From contig NZ_FTMO01000003.1 of the NCBI RefSeq assembly GCF_900156025.1, forward strand, positions 186,001 to 250,000: a DNA stretch of 64,000 nucleotides. The letters are read 5' to 3'. Positions within the stretch are counted from its first letter, which is position 1. Each line of letters begins with the position of its first letter. This DNA comes from Allobosea sp. TND4EK4. Its GTDB lineage: Bacteria; Pseudomonadota; Alphaproteobacteria; Rhizobiales; Beijerinckiaceae. Below the pieces are notes generated by a model that had not been told where the DNA came from, ran no database searches, and saw only the letters and a program-made list of their open reading frames with translations. Positions 15,432-24,977 of the stretch are shown piece after piece. The position numbers were made by a program, and so were the translations under genes.

Positions 15432-16883
15432 ATGACGCGCGCTCTGCACTGGTTCCGGGACGATCTGCGTCTCGCCGACAATCCTGCCCTGCTTGCGGCC
15501 GCGGGGGACGGGCCGGTGCTCTGCCTCTATATTCTGGACGAAGGTGGGAATCGCCGTTCGCTTGGCGGCGCGTCGCGCTGGTGGCTGTCGCGGTCGCTGA
15601 AGGCGCTCGCGGCGGCGCTGGAGGAGAAGGGCGGCGCGCTTATCCTGATGCGCGGCGACCCGCTGACGATCCTGCCGGCTTTGGTCGAATCGGCGCGAAT
15701 CGCGCGCGTCACCTGGACCAGGCGCTACGACGCCGCCTCGGTGGCGCTCGACAAGGCCCTCAAGGAGACGCTGACCCGTGCGGGAATCGAGGTCCAGAGC
15801 TTCAACGGCAGCCTGCTCAACGAGCCCTGGGAGGTCACGAGCAAGGCCGGGCAGCCCATGAAGGTCTTCACGCCCTATTGGCGCGCCGCCCGCGAGCGCG
15901 GCGAGCCGGCGCGTCCCCTGCCCGCCCCTCGGACGATCGAGCGGCTCGCGCTGCCCGATTCTGCCGCGGGCGAAACGCTGGCGCTGGCAGACCTCCGGCT
16001 GGAGCCGCGCAGGCCGGACTGGGCCGGCGGCCTGCGCGAGGCGTGGACGCCCGGGGAGGCGGGCGCGGGCGCGCGGCTGGAAAGCTTCATCGGCAGCGGC
16101 CTCTCCGGCTATGCCGAGGATCGCAACCGCCCCGACCGCGAAAGCACCTCGCGCCTCTCCCCCCATCTGCGCTTCGGGGAGATCGGCCCCCGCCAGATCT
16201 GGCATGCGCTCGCCATGGCGCGGCAGGGCGGCGAGGCCGCGGGTTCGGACACTGACGCCGAGAAGTTCCTGTCGGAGCTGGGCTGGCGCGAATTCTCCTA
16301 TCATCTCCTGTTCCACAACCCGGATCTCGCAAGCCGGAACTACGATTCCCGCTTCGACGCCTTCCCCTGGCATGACGATCCGGAGGCCCAGCGGCGCTGG
16401 CAGCGCGGGCAGACCGGCATTCCCCTGGTCGATGCCGGATTGCGGGAGCTCTGGACGACCGGATGGATGCACAACCGCGTGCGCATGGTGGTAGCCTCCT
16501 TCCTGATCAAGCATCTGCTGCAGGACTGGCGCGCGGGCGAGGCGTGGTTCTGGGACACGCTGGTCGATGCCGACCCCGCCAACAATGCCGCGAGCTGGCA
16601 GTGGGTCGCGGGGTCCGGCGCGGACGCAGCGCCCTATTTCCGGATCTTCAACCCGGTAACGCAGGGCGAGACCTGGGACCCGAAGGGCGCGTATGTCCGC
16701 CGCTGGGTGCCCGAGCTGGCGAAGCTCCCGCCGGGGCTGATTCACCAGCCCTGGAAGGCCAGCGCCGCGATGTTGCGGGAGGCAGGGATCGATCCGGGCA
16801 AAAGCTATCCGCAGCCGATGGTCGATCTCGGTCTCGGCCGGCAGCGAGCCCTCGACGCCTTCGCCGCGATCAAGGGCTCCTGA
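15432..16883 (+). CDS. phr: Deoxyribodipyrimidine photolyase (class I cryptochrome/photolyase family)
   Basis: A light-driven repair enzyme for UV-induced pyrimidine dimers. The 483 residues have the N-terminal antenna domain (ALHWFRDDLRLADNPAL) and the C-terminal FAD domain with STSRLSPHLRFGEIGPRQIW, ELGWREFSYHLLFHNP, DAGLRELWTTGWMHNRVRM and WQWVAGSGADAAPYFRIFNP. All the FAD-pocket signatures of CPD photolyases are intact. It starts ATG at 15432. No partner gene is seen. Confidence 0.95.
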   Translation: MTRALHWFRDDLRLADNPALLAAAGDGPVLCLYILDEGGNRRSLGGASRWWLSRSLKALAAALEEKGGALILMRGDPLTILPALVESARIARVTWTRRYDAASVALDKALKETLTRAGIEVQSFNGSLLNEPWEVTSKAGQPMKVFTPYWRAARERGEPARPLPAPRTIERLALPDSAAGETLALADLRLEPRRPDWAGGLREAWTPGEAGAGARLESFIGSGLSGYAEDRNRPDRESTSRLSPHLRFGEIGPRQIWHALAMARQGGEAAGSDTDAEKFLSELGWREFSYHLLFHNPDLASRNYDSRFDAFPWHDDPEAQRRWQRGQTGIPLVDAGLRELWTTGWMHNRVRMVVASFLIKHLLQDWRAGEAWFWDTLVDADPANNAASWQWVAGSGADAAPYFRIFNPVTQGETWDPKGAYVRRWVPELAKLPPGLIHQPWKASAAMLREAGIDPGKSYPQPMVDLGLGRQRALDAFAAIKGS

Positions 16884-16897
16884 CGACGAAAGCTGCG

Positions 16898-17686
16898 TCA
16901 GAGCCGCTTCGCCACCTGCCGCATCAGCGCGAAATAGATCGGATAGGGCAGAATGCGCAGGGCCTTGAGCAGCCAGGCCAGCCGGCGCGGGAAGGTGATC
17001 TCGAACCCGCCCCTGGCGAAGCCGTCGGCGATGCGGGTCGCGGCAGCGTCGACCTGCATCAGGAACGGCATCGAGAAGCCGTTGCGTTCGGTCATCGGCG
17101 TCTCGACGAAGCCGGGATTGACCACCTGCAGCACGATGCCCGCGCGCGCGCAGTCCTCGCGCAGCGATTCGCACAGATGGATCATCGCCGCCTTCGAGGC
17201 GCCATAGGCCGCCGATAGCGGCAGGCCGCGATAGCCGACGAGCGAGGCGGTGACGGCGATCTGCCCCCTGCCCCGCTTGCTCATGCGCGCCATGACGGGC
17301 GCCAGCGCGCGCACCACGCCGAAGATGTTGACCGTGAGCGTGGTTTCCGCCGCCGCGAGATCGAAGCCGGGCTTGCGCTCGCCCGCGCCCGACGCCACGC
17401 CGGCATTGAGGAAGGCCAGCGCGACGGGTCCGTGCACGGCCTCGATCGTCTCGACCAGTGCCGCCATGGCCACCGCGTCGGTGACGTCGCCGGCATGGGC
17501 CACGATCCGGCCCGGAAGGCCTTCCGAGGCCCGCGCCAGTTCCTCGAGCCGGTCGAGCCGCCGGGCGGTGGCGGCGACGGTCCAGCCGCGCCGCGCCAGC
17601 TCCAGCGCGACGGCGGCGCCGATCCCGGAGCTTGCGCCCGTGATCCAGGCGACGCCGTCCTGCGGCGTCATGCGTGGCTGCGCCAT
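16898..17686 (-). CDS. SDR family NAD(P)-dependent oxidoreductase
   Basis: 262 residues of a classical short-chain dehydrogenase: cofactor motif TGASSGIGAAVA near residue 17, NAGVASG, and the catalytic YGASKAA preceded by a Ser in the ITASLVGYRG-type strand. The C-terminal PRRLAWLLKALRILPYPIYF hydrophobic tail suggests membrane association. The substrate cannot be read from sequence. ATG at 17686 is chosen over the longer frame (to 17779), which has no protein character. It is convergent with the photolyase gene. Confidence 0.87.
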   Translation of the reverse strand: MAQPRMTPQDGVAWITGASSGIGAAVALELARRGWTVAATARRLDRLEELARASEGLPGRIVAHAGDVTDAVAMAALVETIEAVHGPVALAFLNAGVASGAGERKPGFDLAAAETTLTVNIFGVVRALAPVMARMSKRGRGQIAVTASLVGYRGLPLSAAYGASKAAMIHLCESLREDCARAGIVLQVVNPGFVETPMTERNGFSMPFLMQVDAAATRIADGFARGGFEITFPRRLAWLLKALRILPYPIYFALMRQVAKRL

Positions 17687-17847
17687 GTCGAACCCCCAGC
17701 CTCCTGCACTGCCCCATATAGAGAGCGCAGAGCTTGCGAAAAGATGTGCGGGACGCGGAGGCTGCCCTGCCCTGCGCATGGTAGCGCGGGCAGCGGCGTT
17801 CGGGCAGTCTCATCGCGAGATTCACCCGCTGACGAGACCGCGAGACG

Positions 17848-18564
17848 ATGCCGACAGAGCTGCTCTTCCGCCAGGATGCCTATCTGCGGGAAACCGCCGC
17901 CACCGTGGAAGCGGTGAACGAGCGCGGCGGCATCATCCTCGACAGGACGGTATTCTACGCCACCGGCGGCGGCCAGCCCGGCGATGCCGGGACGTTGCGG
18001 CGCTCCGACGGCAGCGCGATCGCCATCGGGACCGCGGTCTACGATCCCGGGGACAAGAGCCGCATCCTGCATGTCCCGCTCGAGGGCCAGACTGCTCCGC
18101 AGCCGGGCGAGACCGTCACGGCCGTGCTCGATTGGGAGCGGCGGCTGAAGCGGATGAAGGTCCACACCGCCCTGCATCTGCTGAGCGTCGTCCTGCCCTA
18201 CCCGGTCACCGGCGGCGCGATCGGCGACGGCGACGGGCGGCTCGACTTCGACATTCCCGAGGGCGGGCTCGACAAGGTCGAGCTGACGGAGAAGCTCAAC
18301 GCGCTGGTGGCGCGCAACGCCGAGGTCTCCTGTCGCTGGATCAGCGACGAGGAGCTCGACGCCAATCCCGGCCTCGTCAAGACGATGTCGGTCAAGCCGC
18401 CGCGCGGCTCCGGGCGCATCCGCCTCGTCGCCATCGGCGACATCGACCTGCAGCCCTGCGGCGGCACCCATGTCGCGAACACCGCGGAGATCGGCCTTGT
18501 GGCGGTCACCGATATCGAGAAAAAGGGCAAGCAGAACCGGCGCGTGCGCATCGCGCTGGCCTGA
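17848..18564 (+). CDS. Alanyl-tRNA editing protein (AlaX type)
   Basis: A 238-residue stand-alone homologue of the AlaRS editing domain, which hydrolyses Ser- or Gly-tRNA-Ala mischarged products. It has the zinc-site motifs HTALHLL (HxxxH) and CGGTH, and the GG-type entry motif FYATGGGQPGD. The length fits AlaX-M proteins (editing domain plus an N-terminal beta-barrel). The next gene (sseA) starts 16 bases after the stop, so co-transcription is likely, although the functions are unrelated. Confidence 0.92.
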   Translation: MPTELLFRQDAYLRETAATVEAVNERGGIILDRTVFYATGGGQPGDAGTLRRSDGSAIAIGTAVYDPGDKSRILHVPLEGQTAPQPGETVTAVLDWERRLKRMKVHTALHLLSVVLPYPVTGGAIGDGDGRLDFDIPEGGLDKVELTEKLNALVARNAEVSCRWISDEELDANPGLVKTMSVKPPRGSGRIRLVAIGDIDLQPCGGTHVANTAEIGLVAVTDIEKKGKQNRRVRIALA

Positions 18565-18580
18565 CGGGTTCGAGGACATC

Positions 18581-19438
18581 ATGGCTCACGACGACGTTTT
18601 CGTTTCGACGGACTGGCTGGCGGCACGCCTCGACGCGCCCGATATCGTCGTGCTCGACGGCTCCTGGTACCTGCCGGCGCAGAACCGAGACGCGGCGGCC
18701 GAATATGCGGAGCGGCGTATTCCCGGCGCGGCGCGGTTCGACATCGACACGGTGAAGGACACCGCCTCCGACCTGCCCCACATGCTGCCGCGCCCGGAGG
18801 CCTTTGCCGCCGCAGTCGGCGCCATGGGGATCGGCGACGGCATGCGCATCGTCGTCTATGACGGGCCGGGCCTGTTCTCGGCGCCGCGCGTCCGCTGGAC
18901 CTTCCGCACTTTCGGCGCCCGCGATGTCGTGATCCTGGACGGCGGTTTCGCCAAGTGGGAGGCTGAAGGGCGCCTGGTCGAACAGGGTTCGCCGCGCGCC
19001 CGTGCCGCCCGCAGCTTCACCGCCCGGCTAGACCATTCCGCCGTCGCCAGTGCCGATGACGTGTCGCGCGCGCTCGCCTCGGGCGGGGCGCAAATCGTCG
19101 ATGCCCGCCCGGCCGACCGCTTTCGCGGAGAGGCGCCGGAACCACGTGCCGGCGTCCGCTCCGGCCATATGCCGGGCGCGCTCAACGTGCCGGCGACGGC
19201 GCTGGTCGAGAACGGGCGGCTGAAGGACCCGCAGGCGATCGCCGCTGCCTTCGCGGAGGCCGGCACCGATCTCGACCGGCCGGTGATCACGAGTTGCGGC
19301 TCGGGCGTCACCGCCGCGATCCTGGCGACGGCACTGGAATCGATCGGCAAGCCGGTGCGGGCGCTCTATGACGGATCGTGGAGCGAATGGGGCGCCAGCG
19401 ACCGCCCGATCGTCACGGGGCCTGCGAAGGCGGGGTGA
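18581..19438 (+). CDS. sseA: 3-mercaptopyruvate sulfurtransferase
   Basis: 285 residues with two rhodanese domains. The catalytic loop is SCGSGVTAA near the C-terminus, the CGSGVT form characteristic of mercaptopyruvate sulfurtransferases; the first domain lacks a catalytic Cys, as usual. It transfers sulfur from 3-mercaptopyruvate to thiol acceptors or cyanide. ATG at 18581 is preceded by GAGG. A second, more divergent paralogue is at 51382. Confidence 0.94.
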   Translation: MAHDDVFVSTDWLAARLDAPDIVVLDGSWYLPAQNRDAAAEYAERRIPGAARFDIDTVKDTASDLPHMLPRPEAFAAAVGAMGIGDGMRIVVYDGPGLFSAPRVRWTFRTFGARDVVILDGGFAKWEAEGRLVEQGSPRARAARSFTARLDHSAVASADDVSRALASGGAQIVDARPADRFRGEAPEPRAGVRSGHMPGALNVPATALVENGRLKDPQAIAAAFAEAGTDLDRPVITSCGSGVTAAILATALESIGKPVRALYDGSWSEWGASDRPIVTGPAKAG

Positions 19439-19448
19439 CCGGCCGGCC

Positions 19449-19964
19449 TCAGGCGGCCGGCTTCGCCCGGTAGGCGAAATATCGCCCGTCGGGCACGCCG
19501 TCCGGCAGCGGGACGCCGCTCAGGACGGGATGAGCCAGCGCCCAGCCGCTGACCACGAGCGCATTCGGCCGCGCAAGCGCGACGATCTGCTCCGGCAACC
19601 ACGCGAACAGCACCGCGTCCCGCTCGGGCACTCCGGTCGTAACGTCGGCGTGGATCAGCGCCGCCTCCGCCGGGTGGCGCGCGGCGAAGGCCGGCAGCGT
19701 CTGCGCCATGTCGCCGATGACCAGCCTGTCCACCGGCGGCATGGATTTCGGGTTGGGGCTCGGGTTCTTCTCGAAGACATGGATGTCCCGTCCGGGCAGC
19801 TTTTCGCGCAGATGGTCGTAGGTGCGCCCGTTGCCGAGGCCCAGTTCGAGCACGATGCCCTCGACGTCGCGCAGGCTCGACGCGGCCCAGTCGAGTACGA
19901 GGCGCTGGGCTTCCAGGCGGCGAATGAAGCTGTCGAGACGGCTCACGGAACGCTCCTTGGACAT
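19449..19964 (-). CDS. Small class I SAM-dependent methyltransferase
   Basis: 171 residues with the AdoMet-binding motif VLELGLGNGRTYDHLRE, then DIHVFEKNPSPNPKSMP (acidic residue after strand 2), VIGDMAQTLPAF and ALIHADVTTG. The pattern resembles the Methyltransf_17 family of unknown substrate. It is short, with no obvious substrate-recognition domain. It is convergent with sseA. Confidence 0.8.
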   Translation of the reverse strand: MSKERSVSRLDSFIRRLEAQRLVLDWAASSLRDVEGIVLELGLGNGRTYDHLREKLPGRDIHVFEKNPSPNPKSMPPVDRLVIGDMAQTLPAFAARHPAEAALIHADVTTGVPERDAVLFAWLPEQIVALARPNALVVSGWALAHPVLSGVPLPDGVPDGRYFAYRAKPAA

Positions 19965-20167
19965 GGCGTGGCGGGGGGCTGCCGCGTCTGACCATGCCTC
20001 GCCCCCCGAGGCAATGCGACCGGCTGGTCGCCGGTGCGACGTCTTTGCCTAAAGTCGTAGGAATTCCAGGTTGCTCGCGGTGCGTGCGTGATGGCGCAAT
20101 GACAGCTTACACAATCGACGCGCCAGCGGCCGAGAGAGCCGCAAAGCGCGCGCAAGGGAGAGCGCCC

Positions 20168-21142
20168 ATGACGACGACACGCCGCGCGGCGATTGCCGCG
20201 ATCGCCGGCCTTGCGACCCTCGCCTGCGGGCCGGTGCTGGCCCAATCCTGGCCGCAGCGCCCGGTCACCTTCATCGTCCCCTTCCCGGGCGGGGGCGGGA
20301 CGGACGCCTTCGCCCGTCCGCTCGCGGCGGCGCTCGACCCGCTGCTGGGACAGCGCGTGATCATCGAGAATCGCGGCGGCGCCGGCGGGACGGTGGGCGC
20401 CACGGCTGCCTCCAAGGCGGCCCCGGACGGGTACACCTTCTTCGTCGGAGCCGCGCATCACGCGATCGCGCCGGCGCTCTATCCGAAGCTCGAATACAAT
20501 ATCGAGACCGACTTCATCCCGATCGCGCTCGTCGCCGTGCCGCCGCAGGTCGTGGTGGTCAATCCCAAGGTGCCCGCCAACAGCCTCGCGGAGCTGATCG
20601 ACTATGCCCGCAAGAATCCGGACAAGCTGAACTACGCCTCGGCCGGTGCCGGGACGACGCATCATCTCGCCGGCGAGCTCTTCCAGCTTCAGACGAAGAC
20701 CAAGCTGACCCATGTGCCCTATCGCGGGGCGGGCCCGGCGCTGCAGGACGTCGTCGCCGGGCAGGTCGACCTGCTGTTCGACGGGCTCGGCTCCTCGGCG
20801 CCGCAGATCCAGACCGAAAGACTGCGCGGGCTCGCGGTGGCCGCCGCGACCCGCTCCGACGCGATCCCCAATGTGCCGACCGCGAAGGAGGCGGGGCTCG
20901 ACCAGTTCGAGGTCGCGACCTGGTATGCGCTCTTCGCCGTGAAGGGCACGCCGCCTGATGTCGTGGCGCGGATGCGCAGCGAGGTGGGCAAGGCCCTGAA
21001 GACGCAGATGATCGTCGACGCCTGGAAGAAGAACGGGTCCCCGATCCCCGACATGGCCGGGGAGCAGCTCGGCCAGTTCGTCAAGGCCGAGGTCGTGCGC
21101 TGGGGGACCGTGGTGAAGGACGCACAGGTGAAGCTGGACTGA
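20168..21142 (+). CDS. Bug/TctC-type tripartite tricarboxylate transporter substrate-binding protein
   Basis: A 324-residue periplasmic binding protein: signal peptide (TTTRRAAIAAIAGLATLACGPVLAQ, with an RR pair), then WPQRPVTFIVPFPGGGGTD, the conserved ligand-binding loop of the Bug family. Further marks are LNYASAGAGTTHHLAGELF and HVPYRGAGPALQDV. Ligands of this family are usually carboxylates. No TctA/TctB membrane genes are adjacent, which is common for the expanded orphan Bug proteins. ATG at 20168 with AGGGAG upstream fixes the start. Confidence 0.9.
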   Translation: MTTTRRAAIAAIAGLATLACGPVLAQSWPQRPVTFIVPFPGGGGTDAFARPLAAALDPLLGQRVIIENRGGAGGTVGATAASKAAPDGYTFFVGAAHHAIAPALYPKLEYNIETDFIPIALVAVPPQVVVVNPKVPANSLAELIDYARKNPDKLNYASAGAGTTHHLAGELFQLQTKTKLTHVPYRGAGPALQDVVAGQVDLLFDGLGSSAPQIQTERLRGLAVAAATRSDAIPNVPTAKEAGLDQFEVATWYALFAVKGTPPDVVARMRSEVGKALKTQMIVDAWKKNGSPIPDMAGEQLGQFVKAEVVRWGTVVKDAQVKLD

Positions 21143-21160
21143 CGCCGGCGGCACCGCGCG

Positions 21161-21709
21161 TCAGGCTTCGAGCCCGTCCGGCTCCGCCTCGCCGTCGATG
21201 ACGGCGCGTGCCAGGGCCGGAGCGAAGCCGGCCCTGGCAAGTGCCGCGATCTCCTTCTGCCGGTCGAAAGGCCGGTCGGGGCGGCGCCAGGGGCCGAGGC
21301 GCTTGCGCCGGGCTGCGATGCGGGCGGCGGCCAGTTCCACATCCTCCCCGCCTTCCGCGGATCGGGCCGCGAGATCGCGTGCGATCCCCTTGGCAGCGAG
21401 CTTGGCGGCTACCGCCCTGCCCGACTGGCCCTTGCGCCGCAGGCTCGCCGCGCGTGCCTCGGCAAAGCGCGTATCGTCGACAAGGCCTGAAGCGACGCAG
21501 CGCGCGACCACCGTGTCCCGCATGCCGGCGAAGGCGGCGGGGTCCTGCTCGTGATGCCGGCAGCTCGCGACGATCTTGCGCTGCAGGACGCGGCGCAATT
21601 GTTCGGCCGGGGCGGAATAGCGCTCGAGATAGTACATCGCTGCGCGCCGCAGGTAGTCGGCGCTGACGCGCCGCGGCACCCGGCGCGGCTTGGCTGCTGC
21701 GTCCATCAA
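21161..21709 (-). CDS. recX: Regulatory protein RecX
   Basis: 182 residues with the three-helix repeat pattern of RecX: AAMYYLERYSAPAEQLRRVLQRK, LVDDTRFAEARAASLRRKGQSG and a C-terminal FDRQKEIAALARAGFAPALARAVI. RecX binds RecA filaments and modulates recombination. It starts within the stop of the arfB gene (ATGA overlap), so translational coupling is likely. It is not beside recA here. Confidence 0.9.
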   Translation of the reverse strand: MMDAAAKPRRVPRRVSADYLRRAAMYYLERYSAPAEQLRRVLQRKIVASCRHHEQDPAAFAGMRDTVVARCVASGLVDDTRFAEARAASLRRKGQSGRAVAAKLAAKGIARDLAARSAEGGEDVELAAARIAARRKRLGPWRRPDRPFDRQKEIAALARAGFAPALARAVIDGEAEPDGLEA

Positions 21710-22125
21710 TCCGACACCGGCCGCGCACGGCCCGCCTTGACGCCGGAGCGCTTCTCCTTGGAGGCGAGCCTGCGTTCCTTCGAGGCCTTGGTCGGCTTCG
21801 TCGCGCGGCGTATTTCCGGCCGCACCGCCGCTTGCCGGATGAGCTCCACCAGCCGCTCCACCGCCTCCTCGCGGTTGCGCTTCTGGCTGCGATGCGCCTG
21901 CGCCACGATGACGATCACGCCGTCCTGCGTCAGGCGGCTGCCGGCGATCTTCATCAGGCGGATCGCGACATCGTTGGGCAGCGATCTCGAGCGGCGCGCG
22001 TCGAAGCGGATCTGCACGGCGCTCGACACCTTGTTGACGTGCTGCCCTCCGGGACCGGAGGCGCGCACGAAGCTCTCCTCGATCTCGCTCTCGTCGATCG
22101 CAATGGACGGGGTGGCTTGAATCAT
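21706..22125 (-). CDS. arfB: Ribosome rescue hydrolase ArfB (YaeJ family)
   Basis: 139 residues with the peptidyl-tRNA hydrolysis motif RASGPGGQHVNKV and the basic C-terminal tail (RRATKPTKASKERRLASKEK) that enters the empty mRNA channel of stalled ribosomes. It lacks the stop-codon recognition domains of true release factors, as expected for ArfB. ATG at 22125 is chosen because the family begins near IQATPSIAI. It is divergent from mazG with only 38 bases between starts, so promoters must overlap. Confidence 0.92.
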   Translation of the reverse strand: MIQATPSIAIDESEIEESFVRASGPGGQHVNKVSSAVQIRFDARRSRSLPNDVAIRLMKIAGSRLTQDGVIVIVAQAHRSQKRNREEAVERLVELIRQAAVRPEIRRATKPTKASKERRLASKEKRSGVKAGRARPVSD

Positions 22126-22163
22126 GGGAGGGAGGTTACCGCAGTTCACGGAGTTTCGCAGCG

Positions 22164-23000
22164 TTGCAGCCCTCTCGCGACATCGCCCGTCTGATCGAGA
22201 TCATGGCGGCCCTGCGGACGCCCGGCACGGGCTGCCCCTGGGATCTGGAGCAGGATTTCGCCTCCGTCGCGCCCTATACGATCGAGGAGGCCTATGAGGT
22301 CGCCGATGCGATCGCCCGCGGGGATTTGCTCGACCTGAAGGACGAGCTCGGCGATCTGCTGCTGCAGGTGGTGTTCCATGCCCGGATGGCGGAGGAGGAA
22401 GGCGCCTTCGCCTTCCCGGACGTTGTCGAGGCCATCACGTCCAAGCTGGTGCGCCGCCATCCGCATGTCTTTGGCAACACGCGCGATTTGACGCCGGCCG
22501 AGGTCAAGACGCTCTGGCACCGGATCAAGCTCGACGAGAAAGCCGCCAAGGCCGCCATGCGCGCCGAGGCCGGCCTGCCGCCAAAGGACGAGGACAGGAG
22601 CGTCCTCTCCGGCGTGCCCTTCACCCTGCCGGCGCTGACCCGCGCCTGGAAGCTCCAGACGCGCGCCTCCAGCGTCGGGTTCGACTGGAACGATGCAAGG
22701 CTGGTGCTCGACAAGATCAAGGAGGAGGTCGCCGAGGTCGATGAGGCTCTGGCGAGCGGCGACAAGGCCGCGATGCGGGAGGAGGTCGGCGACCTGCTCT
22801 TCGCCGTCGCCAACCTCGCGCGACACCTCGACGCCGATCCGGAAGGCGCTTTGTCGGCCGCGAATACGAAATTCGAGCGGCGCTTCAAGGGGGTCGAAGC
22901 GGCGCTGGAAGCCGAGGGCCGGACGGCGAAGGAGGCCAGCCTCGACGAGATGGAAGCGCTCTGGCGGGCGGTGAAGAAGGCCGAGAAAGCGGGCGGCTGA
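22164..23000 (+). CDS. mazG: Nucleoside triphosphate pyrophosphohydrolase MazG
   Basis: 278 residues with two MazG domains. The first has EEAYEVADAI and DELGDLLLQVVFHARM, the second EVDEALAS and EEVGDLLFAVANLARH; both show the EExxE...ExxD metal-binding pattern. The enzyme cleaves (d)NTPs to monophosphates, giving house-cleaning and stress functions. The start is TTG at 22164 (QPSRDIARLIEIM follows), with GGAG about 10 bases upstream. Confidence 0.94.
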   Translation: MQPSRDIARLIEIMAALRTPGTGCPWDLEQDFASVAPYTIEEAYEVADAIARGDLLDLKDELGDLLLQVVFHARMAEEEGAFAFPDVVEAITSKLVRRHPHVFGNTRDLTPAEVKTLWHRIKLDEKAAKAAMRAEAGLPPKDEDRSVLSGVPFTLPALTRAWKLQTRASSVGFDWNDARLVLDKIKEEVAEVDEALASGDKAAMREEVGDLLFAVANLARHLDADPEGALSAANTKFERRFKGVEAALEAEGRTAKEASLDEMEALWRAVKKAEKAGG

Positions 23001-23011
23001 ATCATCGGCGT

Positions 23012-23106
23012 CATGGTCGGGCTTGACCCGACCCTCTCGGAAACGGCCAGGAGCCTCGCCTGCCGGAGATTCTCGGGTCTGCGCTTCGCTTGCCCGAGAA
23101 TGACGG
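23012..23106. repeat. Dispersed intergenic repeat, family B, copy 2
   Basis: This fills the gap between the convergent mazG and hflX genes. It shares the 'catggtcgggcttgaccc' start and 'tctcggaaac' core with 2628-2718, then forms a hairpin TTCTCGGG (23070-23077) / CCCGAGAA (23093-23100). Confidence 0.6.
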
Positions 23107-23114
23107 CACCTGAA

Positions 23115-24515
23115 TCAGCCCTGCCGCTGAGCCCCTTCGAAACGCGCGCCGAACGCCCCTTCCCGCTCCGGCGGCAGGCGCACCAGCAGGCTCAGCCGGC
23201 CATCCGCCGCATCTTGCCGCTCGAGGATTTCGCCATTGGCGTGCAGCCAGGCGAGGGACTTGCCGTCGCCGGCTTCCAGCTCCAGCCGGTAGACCGGGCG
23301 GCTCCTGGCGATCCGATGCTCGATGCCTCGCGTCAGCCGCTCCATGCCCTCGCCCGTCAGGGCGGAGACGAGAACGGGGCGCGTTTCGGCGGGGCGATGC
23401 GCGGCGACTTCGAGCTGGCGCTCGCGCTCCGCGGGGTCGAGCAGATCCGCCTTGTTCCAGACCTCGATCACGCGCTGGCCGTCATCGGGGTTGATGCCGA
23501 GATCGCGCAGGATCGCCTGCACATCGGCGGCCTGGGCCTGCGTATCCTCATGCGAGACGTCGCGGACATGCAGCAGCACGTCGGCCTCGATCGCATCCTC
23601 CAACGTGGCGCGGAAGGCGGCGACGAGCTGGGTCGGCAGGTCCGAGATGAAGCCGACCGTGTCGGAAAGCATGATGCGGGCGCCATGCGGCAGCTTGATC
23701 GCGCGCGCCGTCGGGTCGAGCGTCGCGAAGAGCATGTCCTGAGCCAGCACCTCGGCCGAGGTCAGGCGGTTGAACAGCGTCGACTTGCCGGCGTTGGTGT
23801 AGCCGACCAGCGCGACGATCGGATAGGGCACGCGCTTGCGGCTGGCGCGATGCAGCGAGCGGGTGCGCTTCACCTGCTCCAGATCGCGCTCGATCTTGGT
23901 CATCCGCTCCTGGATGATGCGGCGGTCCGCCTCGATCTGGGTTTCGCCCGGGCCGCCGAGGAAGCCGAAGCCGCCGCGCTGGCGCTCCAGATGGGTCCAT
24001 GAGCGGACGAGCCGGCTCTTCTGGTAGTTCAGATGGGCGAGCTCGACCTGCAGCGCGCCTTCCTTGGTGCGCGCCCGCCGGCCGAAGATTTCGAGGATCA
24101 GGCCGGTGCGGTCGATGACCTTGCAGCCGAAAGCCTTTTCGAGATTGCGCTGCTGCACCGGCGAAAGCGCGCAGTCCATCACGACGAGGCCGATCTCCTC
24201 GATGTTGATGCGCTCGGCCAGCTCCTCGACCTTGCCCTTGCCGAGATAGGTCGCGGGGCGCAGCGCGGTCAGCAGCACCTGCACCGGCTCGACCACGGTG
24301 AGGTCGATCGCGGCGGCAAGGCCGACAGCCTCGTCCAGACGCGCTGCGAAGGAGCGCTGGTTGCTGTCGGCCGCGACGCCGCGTTTCTGGAGATAGGGGC
24401 CGACGACATAGGCGCGGGTGTTCGCCGCGATATCGCGTTCGATCTCGTCGAGCGGCTTGGGGCCTGAGACCCGCGTCGCCGCCCGATCCTGGTCGTCCTT
24501 GTGGCTTTTCGCCAA
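23115..24515 (-). CDS. hflX: Ribosome-associated GTPase HflX
   Basis: 466 residues. The N-terminal HflX domain ([27 protein letters not shown]) is followed by a Gly-rich linker ([19 protein letters not shown]) and the GTPase domain with [12 protein letters not shown] (G1), DTVGFI (G3) and NKADLL (G4). HflX splits stalled or heat-damaged ribosomes. It lies just downstream of hfq, with 2 bases between the hflX ATG and the hfq stop, as in many proteobacteria. Confidence 0.96.
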   Translation of the reverse strand: MAKSHKDDQDRAATRVSGPKPLDEIERDIAANTRAYVVGPYLQKRGVAADSNQRSFAARLDEAVGLAAAIDLTVVEPVQVLLTALRPATYLGKGKVEELAERINIEEIGLVVMDCALSPVQQRNLEKAFGCKVIDRTGLILEIFGRRARTKEGALQVELAHLNYQKSRLVRSWTHLERQRGGFGFLGGPGETQIEADRRIIQERMTKIERDLEQVKRTRSLHRASRKRVPYPIVALVGYTNAGKSTLFNRLTSAEVLAQDMLFATLDPTARAIKLPHGARIMLSDTVGFISDLPTQLVAAFRATLEDAIEADVLLHVRDVSHEDTQAQAADVQAILRDLGINPDDGQRVIEVWNKADLLDPAERERQLEVAAHRPAETRPVLVSALTGEGMERLTRGIEHRIARSRPVYRLELEAGDGKSLAWLHANGEILERQDAADGRLSLLVRLPPEREGAFGARFEGAQRQG

Positions 24516-24517
24516 AA

Positions 24518-24766
24518 TCAGGTCTTGTCCGTTTCCTCGGGCTCGAACAGCTGCACCGGATGGCCGGGCATGATGGTCGAGATGGCATGCTTGTAGACGA
24601 GCTGGGAGTGCCCGTCACGCCGCAGCAGCACACAGAAATTGTCGAACCAGGTGACGACGCCCTGCAGCTTCACGCCGTTGACGAGGAAGATCGTGAGCGG
24701 AATCTTTTGCTTGCGGACGTGGTTGAGGAACGTGTCCTGGAGGTTTTGAGCCCGTTCGGCAGCCAT
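24518..24766 (-). CDS. hfq: RNA chaperone Hfq
   Basis: 82 residues. The Sm1 motif runs [20 protein letters not shown] and [19 protein letters not shown], and the Sm2 motif is YKHAIST. Hfq hexamers pair small RNAs with mRNAs. ATG at 24766 is preceded by AAAGGGA; an in-frame ATG at 24835 gives an extension unlike Hfq. It sits between ntrX and hflX, the classic alphaproteobacterial order. Confidence 0.97.
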   Translation of the reverse strand: MAAERAQNLQDTFLNHVRKQKIPLTIFLVNGVKLQGVVTWFDNFCVLLRRDGHSQLVYKHAISTIMPGHPVQLFEPEETDKT

Positions 24767-24977
24767 GGGTAGTCCCTTTTGTTGGGATCGCCGATCGGAT
24801 TGAAACCCGCGATCCAGTTCGTTCCGTTCGCGCATCGCGGGTCATCCCGCCAGCCTCGGAACACCGACGCTCCATTAGATCGTCGAGTCCGCGCATTACG
24901 CAAGTGCAGCAATGGTGCGTTATCGGCCAATTCTTCTGCATGCGGCGCAGAAGGGCATGCGCCGCGCGCCTAGCGGA

